The position numbers and the translations under genes were made by a program. The notes under the pieces are model-generated. The model worked only from the letters and a program-made list of their open reading frames with translations. It was not told the DNA's origin and made no database searches. Of a DNA stretch of 64,000 bases, positions 1-14,624 are shown one piece after another. Position 1 is the first letter of the stretch; every line of letters begins with the position of its first letter. Source of the stretch: Prorocentrum cordatum (lineage: Eukaryota > Sar > Dinophyceae > Prorocentrales > Prorocentraceae); NCBI GenBank assembly GCA_963575745.1, contig CAUYUJ010015827.1:69838-133837 (forward strand), given 5' to 3'.

Positions 1-1639
1 ATCTTCTTTGCCGTCTGATTACCCTGATAATCCGAGCCAGCTGGTCCGACCACTTGTTGCGAAAGGGTTGGGTATGTCGACAGGGCATTTTTTGTGCCGA
101 GCGGCCTAAACATGTTTCGCAGCGCATGGGTTGCCGTTCCATCCTGAGTGCCCGATAGTGAATGGCTTTGTCCGATGTGAGTGAATAGTCGCCGAACCAT
201 GGGGAAACATACAGCGTACGCCAATGCAAAGACCCTTCGGCGGCTGAAAGCAATGCATCGAATTGGCTCTGCGCTGCTCCTCTTTCTCTGGGGCATTCGT
301 TCGCCTTCGCAGGACGGCAGTCTCTTGTCTGATTATGAATCCACCTGCCCAACACGACGCAAACAACCTCACATCTTAAAGACCTTCCGACTTCTTAATG
401 CGTGCGTTGTCTACTACAGCGGGGTAGTTGTGTAGACGCTAATCCATATATACATAGATATATATACACGCTGGCCTACGTGTCGGCGGTCCGAGTTCCG
501 TGCTGGATGGATGCGTAGCGTCAAATCTTTGGAACATGCCGGTCCGATTCTTTGTCAACGCAACCGGGTCTCACATTTATACCGAAACCTGGCCGGGATC
601 TGGCAATATAGACCAAGGTTGCGTTCTCGGCCTGTCGGGTCTGAAATGAAAGAAGGCTGTCTGTTGCACCACTCAACACGCCACATCGAAGCCATCGGCC
701 ATGCTGGCAGTCGCGCCCCCTTCCTTCGCTCGAGCCAGAGCAGCCGCGATCGCGGAGACATCATTTTTCCAAATGTCCCTAGCACTCAATAATCCGCCTC
801 GTCCTGCCCACGCCCCCTGAATACATGGAAGCCCCAATCCACTCCTGCCTCCCCCTGGCTGGAAGCTTGGCTCAAATTACCAAGATGCTGCTTGCGTCCC
901 TCTGCAGCTGTCATGTCAGAACATGTGCGAGTTCACTAAAAACATGCTGGCAGACAATGTGTGCTCTGACATCAAAGTACAGAAGTCTATGACCAACTCA
1001 GTGGCATCTGTATTCTTGAAATGAACACGTGCTCGCCTGTGCAATCTGTTGTATTTCAAACACAAAGGGTCTGCGGGCTGGACAACATGTACACTTCTTT
1101 TGAGCTACTGTGGTGAAGCATTTTTGGCTTGCAACGTGCGAAGTAGCCCTCTGGCATGCCAAGGCCTGTGCGCAATTTCAATGCAAAGGACGCGCGAGCA
1201 CGACTTTCAGGCACTATGTTTATATCCGCCACCGTGTCGTAGATATCGAACGACTTTTCCCAATTCTCGTCTCGAATCCACACTATGGGATATCTACATT
1301 TGACACCCAATGCCCAAGCATTGCAAGAATTCTGGGCGATCTCTCGGGCGCTCTTGGGGTTCGCGGCGTGGCTTTTCTTGATGCCTGGGGTGCGTGGCTG
1401 ATGCTTCTATCTTCCAAGATGCTCTCAAAAGGGCTCTAGTGGGGGCCTCCTGTGCCCTGTTGGAGGCCCTGGGGGCCAGCTCAAGAAGCCTAAAGAAATG
1501 GCACACGAACCTTTTTGGTGTATACTTTTAACATCATGGGGCTTTCGTTTTGAAGAGCATGCAAAACGACCAAAATGGTCCCCAGGACGGCCCGAAAATG
1601 TGCTGAAACGGGTGGACTTTAACTGCCACCTGGAGCTCT
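1..1639. other. Unannotated leader region
   Basis: I see no supportable gene here. The open frames on both strands are short (under about 125 codons), overlap each other on opposite strands, and contain no motif I recognise. A short TA-rich patch lies near 444-470. Introns or untranslated parts of a gene beyond the window cannot be excluded. Confidence 0.5.
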
Positions 1640-1790
1640 CCACCCAAAGATGGTCAAACGACGCCATCAGCAAGCCCCCAAGAGGTGCCGAAGACGGCCC
1701 CAGAGGCCCCCAAGAGGCAACTGAAGGGCCTCCAAAAGACTCCCATGACGCCCCCACGCTGCATGAAACGAGTTCCAACGAGGACATTCA
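1640..1790. repeat. Quasi-periodic CCAAGA-type tract
   Basis: Loosely repeated blocks of the form cccaagaggn recur about every 10-12 bp with many substitutions. The same texture occurs at about 4980-5420, 16150-16420, 17090-17530 and inside the repeats at 35.5, 54.6 and 55.4 kb. It creates open frames on both strands rich in Gly-Pro or Trp-Gly-Pro-Leu, which I regard as by-products of the repeat and not proteins. Confidence 0.6.
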
Positions 1791-2637
1791 GAGGTCTTGT
1801 CCACGACCCAGATACGGTGGCGGGATGGGCCGAAGACAGCAAGATATCATATGATATGGAATGTATTGCTTTTCGTGCCTTCCACTCATCCTCCGCGTGT
1901 ATCTCCTTGCCGACCGCCCCTGCCAGCAGATTGTACAGCTCCCTATGCCAAGTTCTTCAGACGAAGCGCAGGAGTGAACAAACTCAGCACGATTGACACC
2001 TTGCGCGAGAGATCTGCAATCAATGCCTTTGATTTGCGCGAGTGTGTGACAACAGCATGGGTGCAGTGAGGGGAAGGACCGGGTTGGCGACGGGAAGCAC
2101 GTGCACGGGAGGAAAGATGTGGCGCGGATCAGAGGTGGAGGGGGCCATAGGCGCTGCACCACATGGAAGGGCGACAGCATGACGCTGAGTCGGTTCAGCC
2201 GACGACTGGTGACATGTGTCCTCGGAGCGGAAGCCACGCCAGATAACCAGGAGGGTGGACCATGGGGCGATAAGTAATGAGACAGGGAAGGAAGGAGGTG
2301 GAAGGATGTAGGAGGATGGGTGGCGGAATAGCTTCCCGAACTAGGAAGAAGAGCCGTGGGCGCAACTGCTGACAAAGCGCACGCGTTCGCTTCCCCACCA
2401 GCAGAAAGAAATAATACCAAGAACAATAACTGTCCGTCTCATTCCGTGCTCCTCTCTCATCATACACGGCGACTACTTCGACTACTACGACGACTACGAC
2501 GGCTGCAATTACTACGACTGCTACTGCTAATATCACGTTTTCTACCACTACCCACCTAACTCCTACTACGCCGTCTGATGCTAGGCGTATTCTTACGACT
2601 TCTACAGCAACTGCGAAACGACTACGATTACGATTGC
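1791..2637. other. Non-coding spacer before the (CTA)n array
   Basis: No gene recognised. A 212-codon frame is open on the minus strand (1788-2426) but is rich in Ser, Pro and Leu without any motif and overlaps plus-strand frames. From about 2470 the sequence grades into CTA/CGA triplets, the degenerate edge of the microsatellite that follows. Confidence 0.45.
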
Positions 2638-4620
<1,983 letters not shown>

Positions 4621-4979
4621 ACTACCACTATTCCTGCGCGCTTCTAAAAACGTTTCGTTACATATTAAAACTGATCCAGAAAACTCCTTCTCCAGGCAAC
4701 TTGGACCACCTTCGCGCGAAATCCAGGTCGAACACTTAAGGGTGAAATTTGGGAAATCGGCCTTCGACGGGATCCTCACGATCCGTGATGACAACCCACC
4801 TGGAGACAGAACTCTTCGGAAGAACGCTCAGAATTTTACAAGACTCCGTACTTACGGACGCCCGGAGAGCGAAACCCTCTCCCGGAGAACGAACCTCTTT
4901 TCCCAGAGAACAGACTCTTCGCAGGGGGGGCGACGAGCTCAACGGCGCGTCTCATGAGCTTCCGCCGGGCCTCCGCACC
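4621..4979. other. Spacer, no gene seen
   Basis: About 360 bp between the CTA microsatellite and the next CCAAGA-type tract. Only short overlapping frames on both strands; nothing recognised. Confidence 0.5.
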
Positions 4980-5420
4980 AACTCTTCGACGCCTGCGGGG
5001 TGCCCAAGATGCCCTTCAAAACGGCTCTAGAGGGGCTCCTGCACGGTCAAGAGGCCCCAAGACGGCCCATCAGAGTGGCCAGGCAGCCTCCGAAGGGTAC
5101 CCCCCGGAGGCCAACATCATTTTGAAAACTTGGGTTCGAACTGATTCTGCCGTCTCGCCTTTTCCCTCCCGACGGGATTCCGATGCCTCAAGATGGCTCC
5201 GAGATCTGCCACACGAGCCCCAAGAGGTGCCCAGAAGCGCTCCAAGTCGTCCCCGAAGCCACCCCAGAGGGCCCCTAGAGCGCACCGAGAGGCGAAACTT
5301 CAGACTCCAAACAGGGGACCTTAATTTGGAGCCCCCCTTTTTCGATCGATAGCTCCAGGATGGCTCCAAGAGGGTCCTCTGGGCACCGAGACGGGCCCCC
5401 CAAGAGACGTTCAAGAGGCT
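4980..5420. repeat. Quasi-periodic CCAAGA-type tract
   Basis: Degenerate blocks resembling caagaggccccaagacgg recur at irregular 10-12 bp spacing, as in the 1640-1790 tract. No stable unit length and no coding signal that survives comparison of the frames. Confidence 0.55.
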
Positions 5421-5673
5421 CTTAGAGGCCTCAGAATTGAGCATTGCTGGTCTTTCTGTTTCAGTTTATGTTTATCTGCCCCCCGTCTTCCGATGGGGAT
5501 GTGGAGAGCGAGCGTCCAGAACTGCAACCCCTCTCGGGGGTCGGCGGGCTGGCGCAAGCCCCTCGAATCACAAATCGCTGACACGGCGTGGTCGGGATCG
5601 TGGCCTGACGCCCAGCGGGTGCCATCCGCGTGACCCGCCCCCGCACACGGCCGCAACGCCACCGGCAGACACA

Positions 5674-5775
5674 CTTGTTCGATCCGCGGGTCGAGAGCGC
5701 ACCTCTTCCGGTCGAAGCTAGGCGGGCCGCGCACAGCTTCAATTAACAAAGGGGGGGGCAGAAGGAGGGGCCTCA
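5674..5775. repeat. Dispersed ~100-bp repeat, copy 1
   Basis: The core reads ccgcgggtcgagagcgcacc, then cctcttccg, ctaggcgggc and caattaa. The same order of blocks is found at about 6005-6105 and 56160-56275. The family is short, has no coding capacity, and its ends are not clear; it may be the terminal part of a larger mobile element. Confidence 0.7.
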
Positions 5776-6004
5776 CGTCGAGGCCAGGAGGGGGCACGAC
5801 CGGCAGACACACGCCCAGGCACTGGCCGTGCGCGCTGCGTGCGCCCCACTCCTCCTGCTCCTCCCCACGCCTCCGCCGCGCCCCGACTTCGTCGGCGCGC
5901 ACGGCTCCCCGGGGCTCTTGTGGGCCCGTCCTTCGGACGCCCCCTGCGCGCTGCTGCTCTTCGCCGACGCGGGCCTTTTCCCCGGCATCCGACGCTGTGG
6001 ACAC

Positions 6005-6105
6005 TTTTTTGGTCTGCGGGTCGAGAGCGGGCCTCTTCCGTTTAAGAGCTAGGCGGGGCGCGCAAAGCACTAATTGAGGAAACAGGGCGCGGGCGGGCGG
6101 GGCCA
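6005..6105. repeat. Dispersed ~100-bp repeat, copy 2
   Basis: Second copy of the repeat at 5674-5775, sharing tgcgggtcgagagcgggcc, cctcttccg and ctaggcgggg, followed by aattgagg in place of aattaa. It is preceded by a short T run (acttttttgg) that is also present before the 56.16-kb copy. Confidence 0.7.
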
Positions 6106-7300
6106 AACGCTGTGGACACACGCAGGCACGCTAGCGCTCCGAAGGCCCACCTCTCCGCAAGGCCCTCCTCTCGATGCGGGTCGCTCCGCGGGGACTCGGC
6201 AGGCCCAGCGAGGCAGGGCGAGCAAGCGCCCGCCGCCGAATCCGTCCGCGCGTGCCTCCTCGGATCACTTTGGCTGCATCCTGGCGGCCGCCTGGCGGCG
6301 AGCAGCGCGGGACCACAGCCGATCTCGCTGGTGCGTCGCTGTCGTGCCGCCCCGGGCGCGCGCGCGGGCGCTTGGCCTGCGTAGCGTGCATTGCGCACGA
6401 GTGCCTGCTGGACGCACGGCGTCGTTTTTTTTTTTTTTGTTGTTTTGTTTTCTGGCTGTGGAGCATGATTGTGGTTGCGCTGCCCAAGGTTCGTTGGGTG
6501 TCCCAAAGCGGTGCGATGACAAGCTGTGCCGGGACCTCAGTATCCTCAAAGACCTTACCGCAGGGCCCGTCGCCGCACCGCTCTGGGATCCTGGATGCCC
6601 CCGTTGCGAGACATCCTCCAACAACGCCCCGAGTCCCAAAATCGTGCGGTCACCCTGAATTCCCACTGACTCACCACACGGTGTGGTCAACGCGCCGTTT
6701 GGGTGCCCCTACAGTCGGCGGCGATTGAAGGGGGAAATAAGAAGGAGAAGGCCTTCTCAGAAGGCAGCTGGACTTCTGAGACGCCCTCGCGCCATCTGAG
6801 AGCATTTTTGGGTCTTCGGGGAAGGCTTATAATATTTCTTAGAAAGCCAGGGGGCTTGCGAAACTTCTGAGAAGGCCTCCTCCTTCCCACTTCCTACCCC
6901 TCGCTCGCCGCCGGTCAACTCTGGGGCCAGCGTGATCTTGAGCACGCCGAGCGACTGGGCTCCCGACTTCGTCTTTGTGTGTGACTTTTCGACGGCTGCG
7001 CCCGCGGGGTGGGGCGCACCGGCAGGTAGCCGAGGACGATCTCGAGGGCCACGCGCTGGGAGCGGCGCCAGAATTCCTGCAGGAGCGGAGGGAGGGGGGG
7101 AAGGAAGAGGGCAAAGAGAATCTAGGTCTGAGGAAGAGGGTAGAGAATCCAGGTTTGAGGTTTGAGAATCTAGGTTTGAGGGGGGAAGAAAAAATGGGGG
7201 GGGGGGGGGGAGGAGGAGGAGGGTAGAGAAGCTAGGTCTTGGATGCTGCTGGCTCGCTCGAGGCAGTGCCAAGGGGGGTCACCACCAGGGGGATCGCCAT
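6106..7300. other. GC-rich spacer without recognised gene
   Basis: Several frames of 90-190 codons overlap on both strands but none shows a family motif. Features seen are a T-run at about 6423-6438 and G-rich patches around 7090-7110 and 7190-7225. Genomic sequence alone gives no basis for a gene model here. Confidence 0.45.
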
Positions 7301-7350
7301 CTCCTCCTCCTCCTCCTCCTCCTCCTCCTCCTCCTCCTCCTCCTCCTCCA
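7301..7350. repeat. (TCC)n microsatellite
   Basis: About 16 uninterrupted CTC/TCC units. Frames through it read poly-Ser or poly-Pro. Confidence 0.95.
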
Positions 7351-7914
7351 GGCAATGCGCCCCTCAGGACCCCCCCGGGGCTCCCCCAACGGCGCCAAGA
7401 ACCTCCTGGGTTCTCGTTCCTCCTTCTTCCTCGACCCCCGACTTCCAGGAGGCGGTGGTGACCTCCCCAGTCGTGACCTCCCTTGACACTCGCCCGGTCG
7501 CTGCGGGCCTGCGAAAGCATAAGGGCTGCCGGCTCTCGAATGCGCTGTGCCTCAGCCGATCTCTGAGCGGATCCCCGGCGAACGTCCTCGTGGGAGAAGG
7601 GGCGACCGCTCCTGGCGAGACCAGTGTGTGCATAGAGGCCGCCGTCAGCTCATGTTCCACGGCTCTCGAGAACATGCCTTGGTCGGACAGCTGCCGCCAG
7701 CCGAATAAAACAAAAACACATCCTCGGCCTCACACGCCAGCAGCACGCGAGCAGAAAGAACCTCCAAGCAGGCAGCAGCAGGACGGTTTTCCTATTCCCA
7801 ACCCTCCGTGTCTCTGGGTCCTCGTGTGGAATCAAGCGCTTGCTGCCGCCTCCCTCCAATTTCCTGCCTCTCCGCGTCTCGTGTTTCTCTAGTCGATTCC
7901 TCTTCTGTCCTCTG

Positions 7915-8450
7915 CAAGGTCGGGCGGAGTGACGACACACGCAGCTCCAGCCACCCCCCAAGCGCCAACAACCGTCCGGGGTGCTCAACTTTCCTACGCC
8001 GTGTGGGGGCCCGTGGGTTGTGGTGACGCATGCTTATCGACTGAGACCTCGCCCTCCCCAGATAGCGTCGGGCATGCAACTTTCTCCGCTTTCCTCCTCC
8101 TCCTTCTCCTCCTCCTCCTGCTCCTCCTTCTCCTCCTCCTCCTCCTCCTCCTCCTCCTCCTTCCCCAGTAACTCTCCTGGTGCTGCGCTCCGCGTCCTGC
8201 TGCCGCCCACCTTTTCTACATGCTCGACGTGTATTCCTCCTCCTCCTCCTCCTCCTCCTCCTGCTCCCCTCTTCCTCTGCGCCCGTGGGGGGTCCAGCGG
8301 AGTGGCGACGCAGGCAGATCCACTGAAACCTCGCCCTCTCTGGTTGCTGCTCGGCGCGCGCCGGTCGCTGCCTTCCCACGCCCCTGCAGAGTCCGGCGGA
8401 GCGACGACACACGCAGATCTACCCAATCTCCAAGCGTCGCTGGCCGTGTG
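7915..8450. repeat. Local degenerate duplications with embedded (TCC)n
   Basis: Blocks of the form ggcggagtgacgacacacgc followed by cagatc(c/t)ac and cctcgccctc occur near 7923, 8297 and 8396, with a partial one near 8020. Two (TCC)n runs (8092-8162 and 8237-8268) are embedded. It looks like a short segment duplicated two or three times around triplet arrays. Confidence 0.6.
8166..8240 (+). repeat. 75-bp duplicated block, copy 1
   Basis: The stretch ctcctggtgctgcgctccgc through tctacatgctcgacgtgta is nearly identical to 9801-9875. Both copies run directly into a TCC-rich microsatellite, so the duplication probably includes the edge of the array. Confidence 0.8.
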
Positions 8451-9800
8451 GGGTGAGCTGCGTATGTCTCTGGGTATGTCAACCTGGGGTAGAGTACATG
8501 TTTTTTCGCCCGACTGGCGTCCCAAATCGAGAATATCTCGTGGATCGGAATCTCTTGTCACTCTGGTGCTTCTGACGAGGGCAGTCGTGCCCCTTTCGAA
8601 AACGAAAACAAGCCTAAGAAGGGCAGAAGCCTAAGCAATGTTTGGATGGAACGACACGGATGCTGCACAACTTCCTCCAAAGCGGTTGCACAACCCAAGC
8701 ATGTCGGCAAAGTGGCAACGACGTCCTGGGAAGACACCGGGCTGGAACATAATGAAGCACACATCTCAACATAGGGATCTCTGACTTGAGTCCTTAAGAG
8801 TCTGGCACCTGGAAGGCCTGGCCTCAAACACAACAGTGATGGTGACGACGAGTATGAGGATTGTGGTAATGAGGGTAATGGCCCGTAGGGGACAGCACTT
8901 CGTATATCGATTACGATGTCGAGTGCAATGACGACGAAGATACTCCAGCACAGAGGGACGCTGCACCTTTGATTTCGATGGGGACTAACACACGAGGACA
9001 ACCAGTCATCTAATCAAATAATCACCGCGGCCAAGGTCTAGACAGGCGCGAAAAATTAAGTTGTGCAATCACTACACCCAATATCCTGTCTTAGAATCAG
9101 CACGTGAGACGTTTGTAGTTAGGTCCGTGAAAGAAACAGAGTTCCCTGAACAAATCGCACATGGTTTTCTGATAAACGGCATCAGCAGTCTTCGGACCGA
9201 CTGCGTAAATTCCACTCGCAAAATTATCCTGTCCATGAGCGTGCCAGACATGTCGTTGAAACGTGCTGGTTCCCACCGATGCCCCTGGTAGAACATTTGC
9301 CATAGCGCTGCGGCGCAATGTGCACGACGCCATCAATCACTGACGCACTGGGCACATACGTTGTCTGGCTTACAGTGCCGCCAAGCAGCATAATAACCAA
9401 TCTTCTTTTGACCACGCGACCGATCACCTTATTGACCATGCCAGACACGGGCCAATTAGGCGACCACGTCGAGGGGAATCGCGCTATCAAGCCATGCCAC
9501 GCCGCTCCTCCTATGTACGAACATGCCGTAAGCCATTGCAGTAATAGTTTTCGGCAATCGCGCGACCCACAGGTACTATGTAATTGTGCTTGTGGGCGTG
9601 ACCGTCCAATAGAAAGTACCGAATATTGGGGTGGAGAGCGTGGAAACTGGGCGACCATGAACCTTCGTTTCCCCCCTTGCTCATATCTGCTGGCTCGTCT
9701 TCCCTTTGTGATTGGTCGGTCCACGCGGCCCGCGTCGAGGTCCCACACCCAGCGCACAAATATGGGCTGCTCCTGACGGGCGGGAAAGAACAATCACCCC
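8451..9800. other. Spacer, no gene seen
   Basis: Lower-GC sequence with short overlapping frames on both strands. No recognised motif, RNA gene or repeat. Confidence 0.45.
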
Positions 9801-9912
9801 AACAATTCTCCTGGTGCTGCGCTCCGCGTCCTGCTGCCGCCCAGCTTTTCTACATGCTCGACGTGTACTCCTTCTCCTCCTCCTTCTCCTCCTGCTCCTC
9901 CCCCTCCTCCAT
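9801..9912 (+). repeat. 75-bp duplicated block, copy 2, with TCC run
   Basis: Second copy of the 8166-8240 block, differing at a handful of positions and followed by an interrupted TCC run to about 9912. Confidence 0.8.
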
Positions 9913-10414
9913 CCCTGACCCCCCCCCTTGTGGGGACGACGGGGGAGTGGAGAGCGCAACAGTTGTGCAACCACTCGAGGTCTTCCCGCCTCATCTGTTC
10001 GAGCGGCCTCTTGCATCGCGGCGCCACTCGTGTCGCCTCGGGCCCTCCTTCCCCTCCGACGCCGCATCCTGTGAACGCGGTGGGCCCCCGGGGATCTCGG
10101 CCCCTTCCCTGGGGCATCTTTCCGCTCCGACTTGGTCTCTGACCGGGGATCTGCGGACCCGGGTCAGTCCAGACCCAGGTCCGTCGGGCCTTGCAAGGTC
10201 CTGCAGGAGCCTGCGCCCCAAGCGCGGGCCAGTGCAACCCAGGCCCTGCAGGATCCCGCAACATCCGGCGCTCTGGCGGACCCCCCTCTGCATGGACCCC
10301 CGTCGCTTGCGCCCCGAGGTGCCAGCCCTGGGGCCAAGAACCGGCCTCCAGAGGCCAGAGGACCGGATCTGCGGGTCGGGTTTTCCTCCGGGGCCCGCTT
10401 CCTCCATGCTCGCC
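9913..10414. other. GC-rich spacer, no gene seen
   Basis: Open on several frames continuous with the flanking triplet arrays, but no motif is recognisable. The long open frames across 9.6-11.6 kb result from in-phase microsatellites. Confidence 0.45.
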
Positions 10415-10515
10415 TCTCCCTCCTCCTCCTCCTCCCTCTCCCCCTCCCCCTCCCCCTCCTCCTCCTCCTCCTCCTCCTCCTCCTCCTCCTCCTCCTCCTC
10501 CTCCTCCTCTCCTCG
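10415..10515. repeat. (TCC)n microsatellite
   Basis: TCC units with a few CCC variants. It lies about 190 bp from a (GGA)n array in the opposite orientation (10703-10993), so the two can pair. Confidence 0.95.
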
Positions 10516-10702
10516 CTTCTCCCTTTCCCTTGGTAAATGCCTTGTCCTTCGCGCGCCTGGATCTGAGGGGGCCACGGCGACGCGGCGCCGCGGCCACACG
10601 CCACCGGGGCGGGCGCAGAGGCAGGGGCTCCACGCCGCCACGAGAGCTGCGAGCGGCGGCGCAGCGTCGCGGCCAACCGCCAAGGGGCGAGGGAGACGGC
10701 GC

Positions 10703-10993
10703 AGGAGGAGGAGGAGGAGGAAGGAGGAGAGGGAGGAGGAGGAGGAGGAGGAGGAGGAGGAGGAGGAGGAGGAGGAGGAGGAGGAGGAGGAGGAGGAGGA
10801 GGAGGAGGAGGAGGAGGAGGGAGGAGGAGGAGGAGGAGGAGGAGGAGGAGGAGGAGGAGGAGGAGGAGGAGGAGGAGGAGGAGGAGGAGGAGGAGGAGGA
10901 GGAGGAGGAGGAGGAGGAGGAGGAGGAGGAGGAGGAGGAGGAGGAGGAGGGGAGGAGGAGGAGGGGAGGAGGAGGAGGAGGAGGAGGAGGAGG
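10703..10993. repeat. (GGA)n microsatellite, about 290 bp
   Basis: Nearly pure GGA units with a few single-base slips that shift the reading frame from poly-Glu to poly-Arg to poly-Gly. A strong homopurine tract with triplex (H-DNA) potential. Confidence 0.95.
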
Positions 10994-12593
10994 AAGAACC
11001 CTGGCCGCCGCGGGAGACGGCGCATGGGATCGCTGCCGCCGCAGGCCTCGACCCAAAGGCCGCGAGTCGCGAAGGCCAAGGGACAAGCAGAGCGGCATCT
11101 GCGGAGCAGCGAGAGCCGCGCGCTCGTGCGCCGCCGTGCCGATGCCACGGCGGAGAGCTCTGGCCCGGAGCCTTCCTCCTCGTCGCTAACCTTCCTCGCT
11201 CCGTCGCTCCCTCCCTCCTCCCTGCCCGCTCCACGCCGCAGGGTGCCAGTTCCGCCCTCGCGTGCTGTCGGCGGGGAGAACGAAATGACAGGCGTTCGTC
11301 AGGCTGCCAGAGGCTATGGTGGGGCGGCGGCAGCGCCGACCGTCTTGACCTTTTATCCTCGATGCCTCGATCCGCCCCCTCCTCCTCCTGGCCCCTCTCG
11401 TAGTGAGGGTGGCCGTATGCGGGCCCGCGCCCAATTCTCTCCCCCACCCCCCGCGCGGCTCGTGCCCCCTATGGAGCTCCACCTATGGCCCGACTCGTGG
11501 AATTGGCATGCGGGCCCACACCCATTTCGGCACATGCTTTATGCAGATTGTGACCCTATAAGGAGCTTCGTCTTTACAGCGTCGTCGCACCCAAGTCGGC
11601 ACATACCGGTATCATGAGCATCCCTATAAGCGAAGCCCTTCAGGGAGCGCGCCCGCTGGGGGAATCGAACAGGGCAGGACTATTCGGTAACCGCCCAGGA
11701 CTGGGTAGTACCCGCCAGTCATGGGGGTCGGGGTGCTTTTCCTCCCTTGGCTCTCCCTCTGCTCGTCATCTCCCTCGGCGCGGCTGTATGGTAACAGCTC
11801 CTCGGTAGAGATGATGTTGAACTTTACCTTGGCGTGGCCCGCTGCCTCGGCGTAGAGGTCAACCTGGCGCTCTGCTGCCCCTTGCTCGGTCGTCGGACTC
11901 TACGTTTCCTGGTGCTTGGCGAGTATTCCCCATCTATGTCGACTAACGGAGCTTCGGACCATCTATGACTGTGAGGAGATCCACGTCCCTAAGGCAAACC
12001 GTGATTTACGTTCGGGCAGCCTTAGAAGTTTGACTTGTGCTTCGCTGCCGAGCAACTTCCCTCCTCATCCCCCCTGCTATAAGCTTGCTTGGCAAAACTT
12101 GTTTGTATGAAACAGCCCTTAAAAAAAGCGGCACGCGAAGAGAAAAAACAAGGGCAGAACTGTGAGTCAACACACGTGTCTTGAAGTGCACCTGCTGGGA
12201 AGGTAATTCCTTTTCCCCCCGAAGTCTAAGATACTCATGACTCTATCGTTCTACGAATCACGGGCTACGCCAAGCCGCAACCTACACCAATACGCGAGTA
12301 CTTTGAGTACTCGTCCGTGCGAAATCGATAGAATCAACGAACTTACCTTGCTGCATCAACGAAATCGTGTGCATGTGTATGCACTGCTATGTCTGCGGTT
12401 CTATAGCCTTGTTTGCATACGTGTCGTCAACTTATCCACAAGCCATGCGAACGTACCGACTCTGTGTGCACAATCGCGGGTGAGCGTACGCGTCACGTAG
12501 CGCGAACTATGTGCGCATGCGAACCACATCGCTCAAACGGCGTCCCCGTGTGCGCTAGACTGAGGGTTAACTCGATTCGCGTATGCAGGCACG

Positions 12594-12627
<34 letters not shown>

Positions 12628-13660
12628 TGAGCTTGCGTTGTTCGCGCTCGAGTGTGTTGAGCGAGCGACAGAATAAACATGTGTGATTAGGGACAAGCGT
12701 TGCAAGCGCGAAAGCCACAGCGATGCGAACGGCTGTTTGCTCCATTCCCAGGGCGGACGGAAGAGAGCACGAGATCTTCTCGAACAAGAAATCAATTCCG
12801 GGGGGATTTGCAATGAAGACACTGCAATCTCAAGTGGGAATTCGAATCTGACGGTGGACCCGTGGATCATATTTTCTATTTTCGCGCGGTGTCCTGAGCG
12901 AAAGCCCTAGTCTAGCGAGGATTGCGAACGACTCTTTGCAAGCACCGAGGTGCGTTGTCACCGGCGAGCGTACTCGCGTGAGGTGCTTTCTCAAGAATTG
13001 CTTCTTCAACGCTGCAAGGGAAGACATGTCCAGCAGCACTGACACCAGCATGGTGAGCCCGAGCTGCCCCGCTCTGGCCGCGCCGAACCACTCCGTCCGA
13101 GGCCCAGAGAATCCAGGCACCACTGCTGTTGGGCACGCTGGGCACTGGATTGGCGAGTCTGCTTTCACCCCTCTTGGAGTCCCCTACGTAGTCCACACCG
13201 CTGCTGCTGTCTGGTGACCCCTGCCGCCCCCGGTCCTCGGGCGTCACGAACGCCGAATAGAACTCCAGCGTGCGGTTGCGAAGCACCAGGCCGGCCCGCG
13301 CGTCGTCCTGCCGTCAATTGGAGTCTCGCAGGAGGGCTGGTGCACCGCCTGTCATCACCAACATGGTATGTCCTCGTATCCCCACTCTCATGAGAAATCA
13401 ACATGTGCTCATCTTCGCATTCACGACGAACGCCCTGCTACTGATTACGGTAGCAACCTCTTGGCGATGCTTGTGGTCACCGCAGTTTGTAGTGGTCACG
13501 ACGCCGTCGACCTGCGTTGGTGAACGCACACCGTGTTCTAGCCGGCCGTCCCTTGTTTGGGCCCCACTGGGCTAGGCAGTAGGAAAGACGGGCGGCCTCC
13601 ACTGCGGAAGGCGAGCCAGTGCCATAAATCCGACGCCCAACCATGCGCATTGGATTTCTT
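10994..13660. other. Gene-poor spacer
   Basis: No gene I can name. Small frames exist on both strands. At about 12830-13170 on the minus strand a 112-codon frame (containing LVSVLLDMSSLAALKKQF) has normal amino-acid balance and is preceded by a cttcccttgcag-type acceptor within it, so a fragment of an exon is conceivable but unsupported. Confidence 0.4.
12594..12629. repeat. (GA)n microsatellite
   Basis: About 17 GA dinucleotides, with one short interruption near the start. Confidence 0.9.
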
Positions 13661-14220
13661 GTCATGCCGTCGTGAAGGGCATCTCATCCCCCCTCGTGCT
13701 GGCGGCGCGCCACGGGGGTGGGTCGCTGAGGGTGGCCTCCCAAGACAGCAGGAGGGCCTCCTGGAAGCCCCCCGCCTTCTCAGAAGGCCCCTCCCTCGCG
13801 CTACGAGCGTCTACGCGCCGCCGCATCTGGGAGGCAGAACTTCTGGTCTCGGGCGGTCTCAGGGCCTCCAGAACTTCCGCGCCCAGCTCCTCGGCTCAGG
13901 TGTGCAGGCCGCTCGAGGCCCGAGCCGGCCACGCGCAAGAGGTGACCCTGGCTCAGAGGCAACCTTTGGTGCGCGGACCGCCGATCGCTGCGTGCGATGC
14001 GGCAGCAACGGCCTGCGTGCTTGGGTCTGGTTCCCCCGCGCCCCGCGCGAAAACCACGCACCCAAGGCCACGCTGGCGAGGGGCCGCTCTCACGTGCCGC
14101 TGGGCGAGCCTGGGCGGCGTGCCCCCCGAGGAGCCCCCCCTCCCAGGCGGTCTCGGCGAAGAGGGCGGGGGGCGCGGGTGCCCCAGCCGCGCGAGTTATG
14201 GCCATGCTCGTCGCTCGTGG
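13661..14220. other. GC-rich spacer before the GGA array
   Basis: Open in several frames on both strands that continue into the triplet array. No motif recognised. It could be coding, but nothing distinguishes one frame from the others. Confidence 0.4.
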
Positions 14221-14593
14221 AGGGGGAAGGAGGTGGAGGAGGAGGAGGAGGAGGAGGAGGAGGAGGAGGAGGAGGAGGAGGAGGAGGAGGAGGAGGAGGA
14301 GGAGGAGGAGGAGGGGGGGGAATGAGGAGGAGGACGAGGGAGGAGGAGGAGGAGGAGGAGGAGGAGTGAGGAGGAGGAGGAGGAGGAGGAGGAGGAGGAG
14401 GAGGAGGAGGAGGAGGAGGAGGAGGGGATGAGGGAGGAGGAGGAGGAGGAGGAGAGGAGGAGGAGGAGGAGGAGGAGGAGGAGGAGGAGGAGGAGGAGGA
14501 GGAGGAGGAGGAGGGAGGAGGAGGAGGGGAGGAGGAGGGGAGGAGGAGGAGGAGGAGGAGGAGGAGGAGGAGGAGGAGGAGGAGGAGGGAGGA

Positions 14594-14624
<31 letters not shown>

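Noticed and set aside
9626-11617. A 663-codon plus-strand frame and 385-434-codon minus-strand frames across 9.6-11.6 kb
   Set aside because: Kept open by in-phase GGA/TCC arrays; the flanks show no motif and several frames are equally open.
11640-11725. tRNA-like sequence on the minus strand (T-loop lookalike ttcgattccc)
   Set aside because: The five bases on each side of the loop do not pair, and no acceptor, D or anticodon stem can be drawn.
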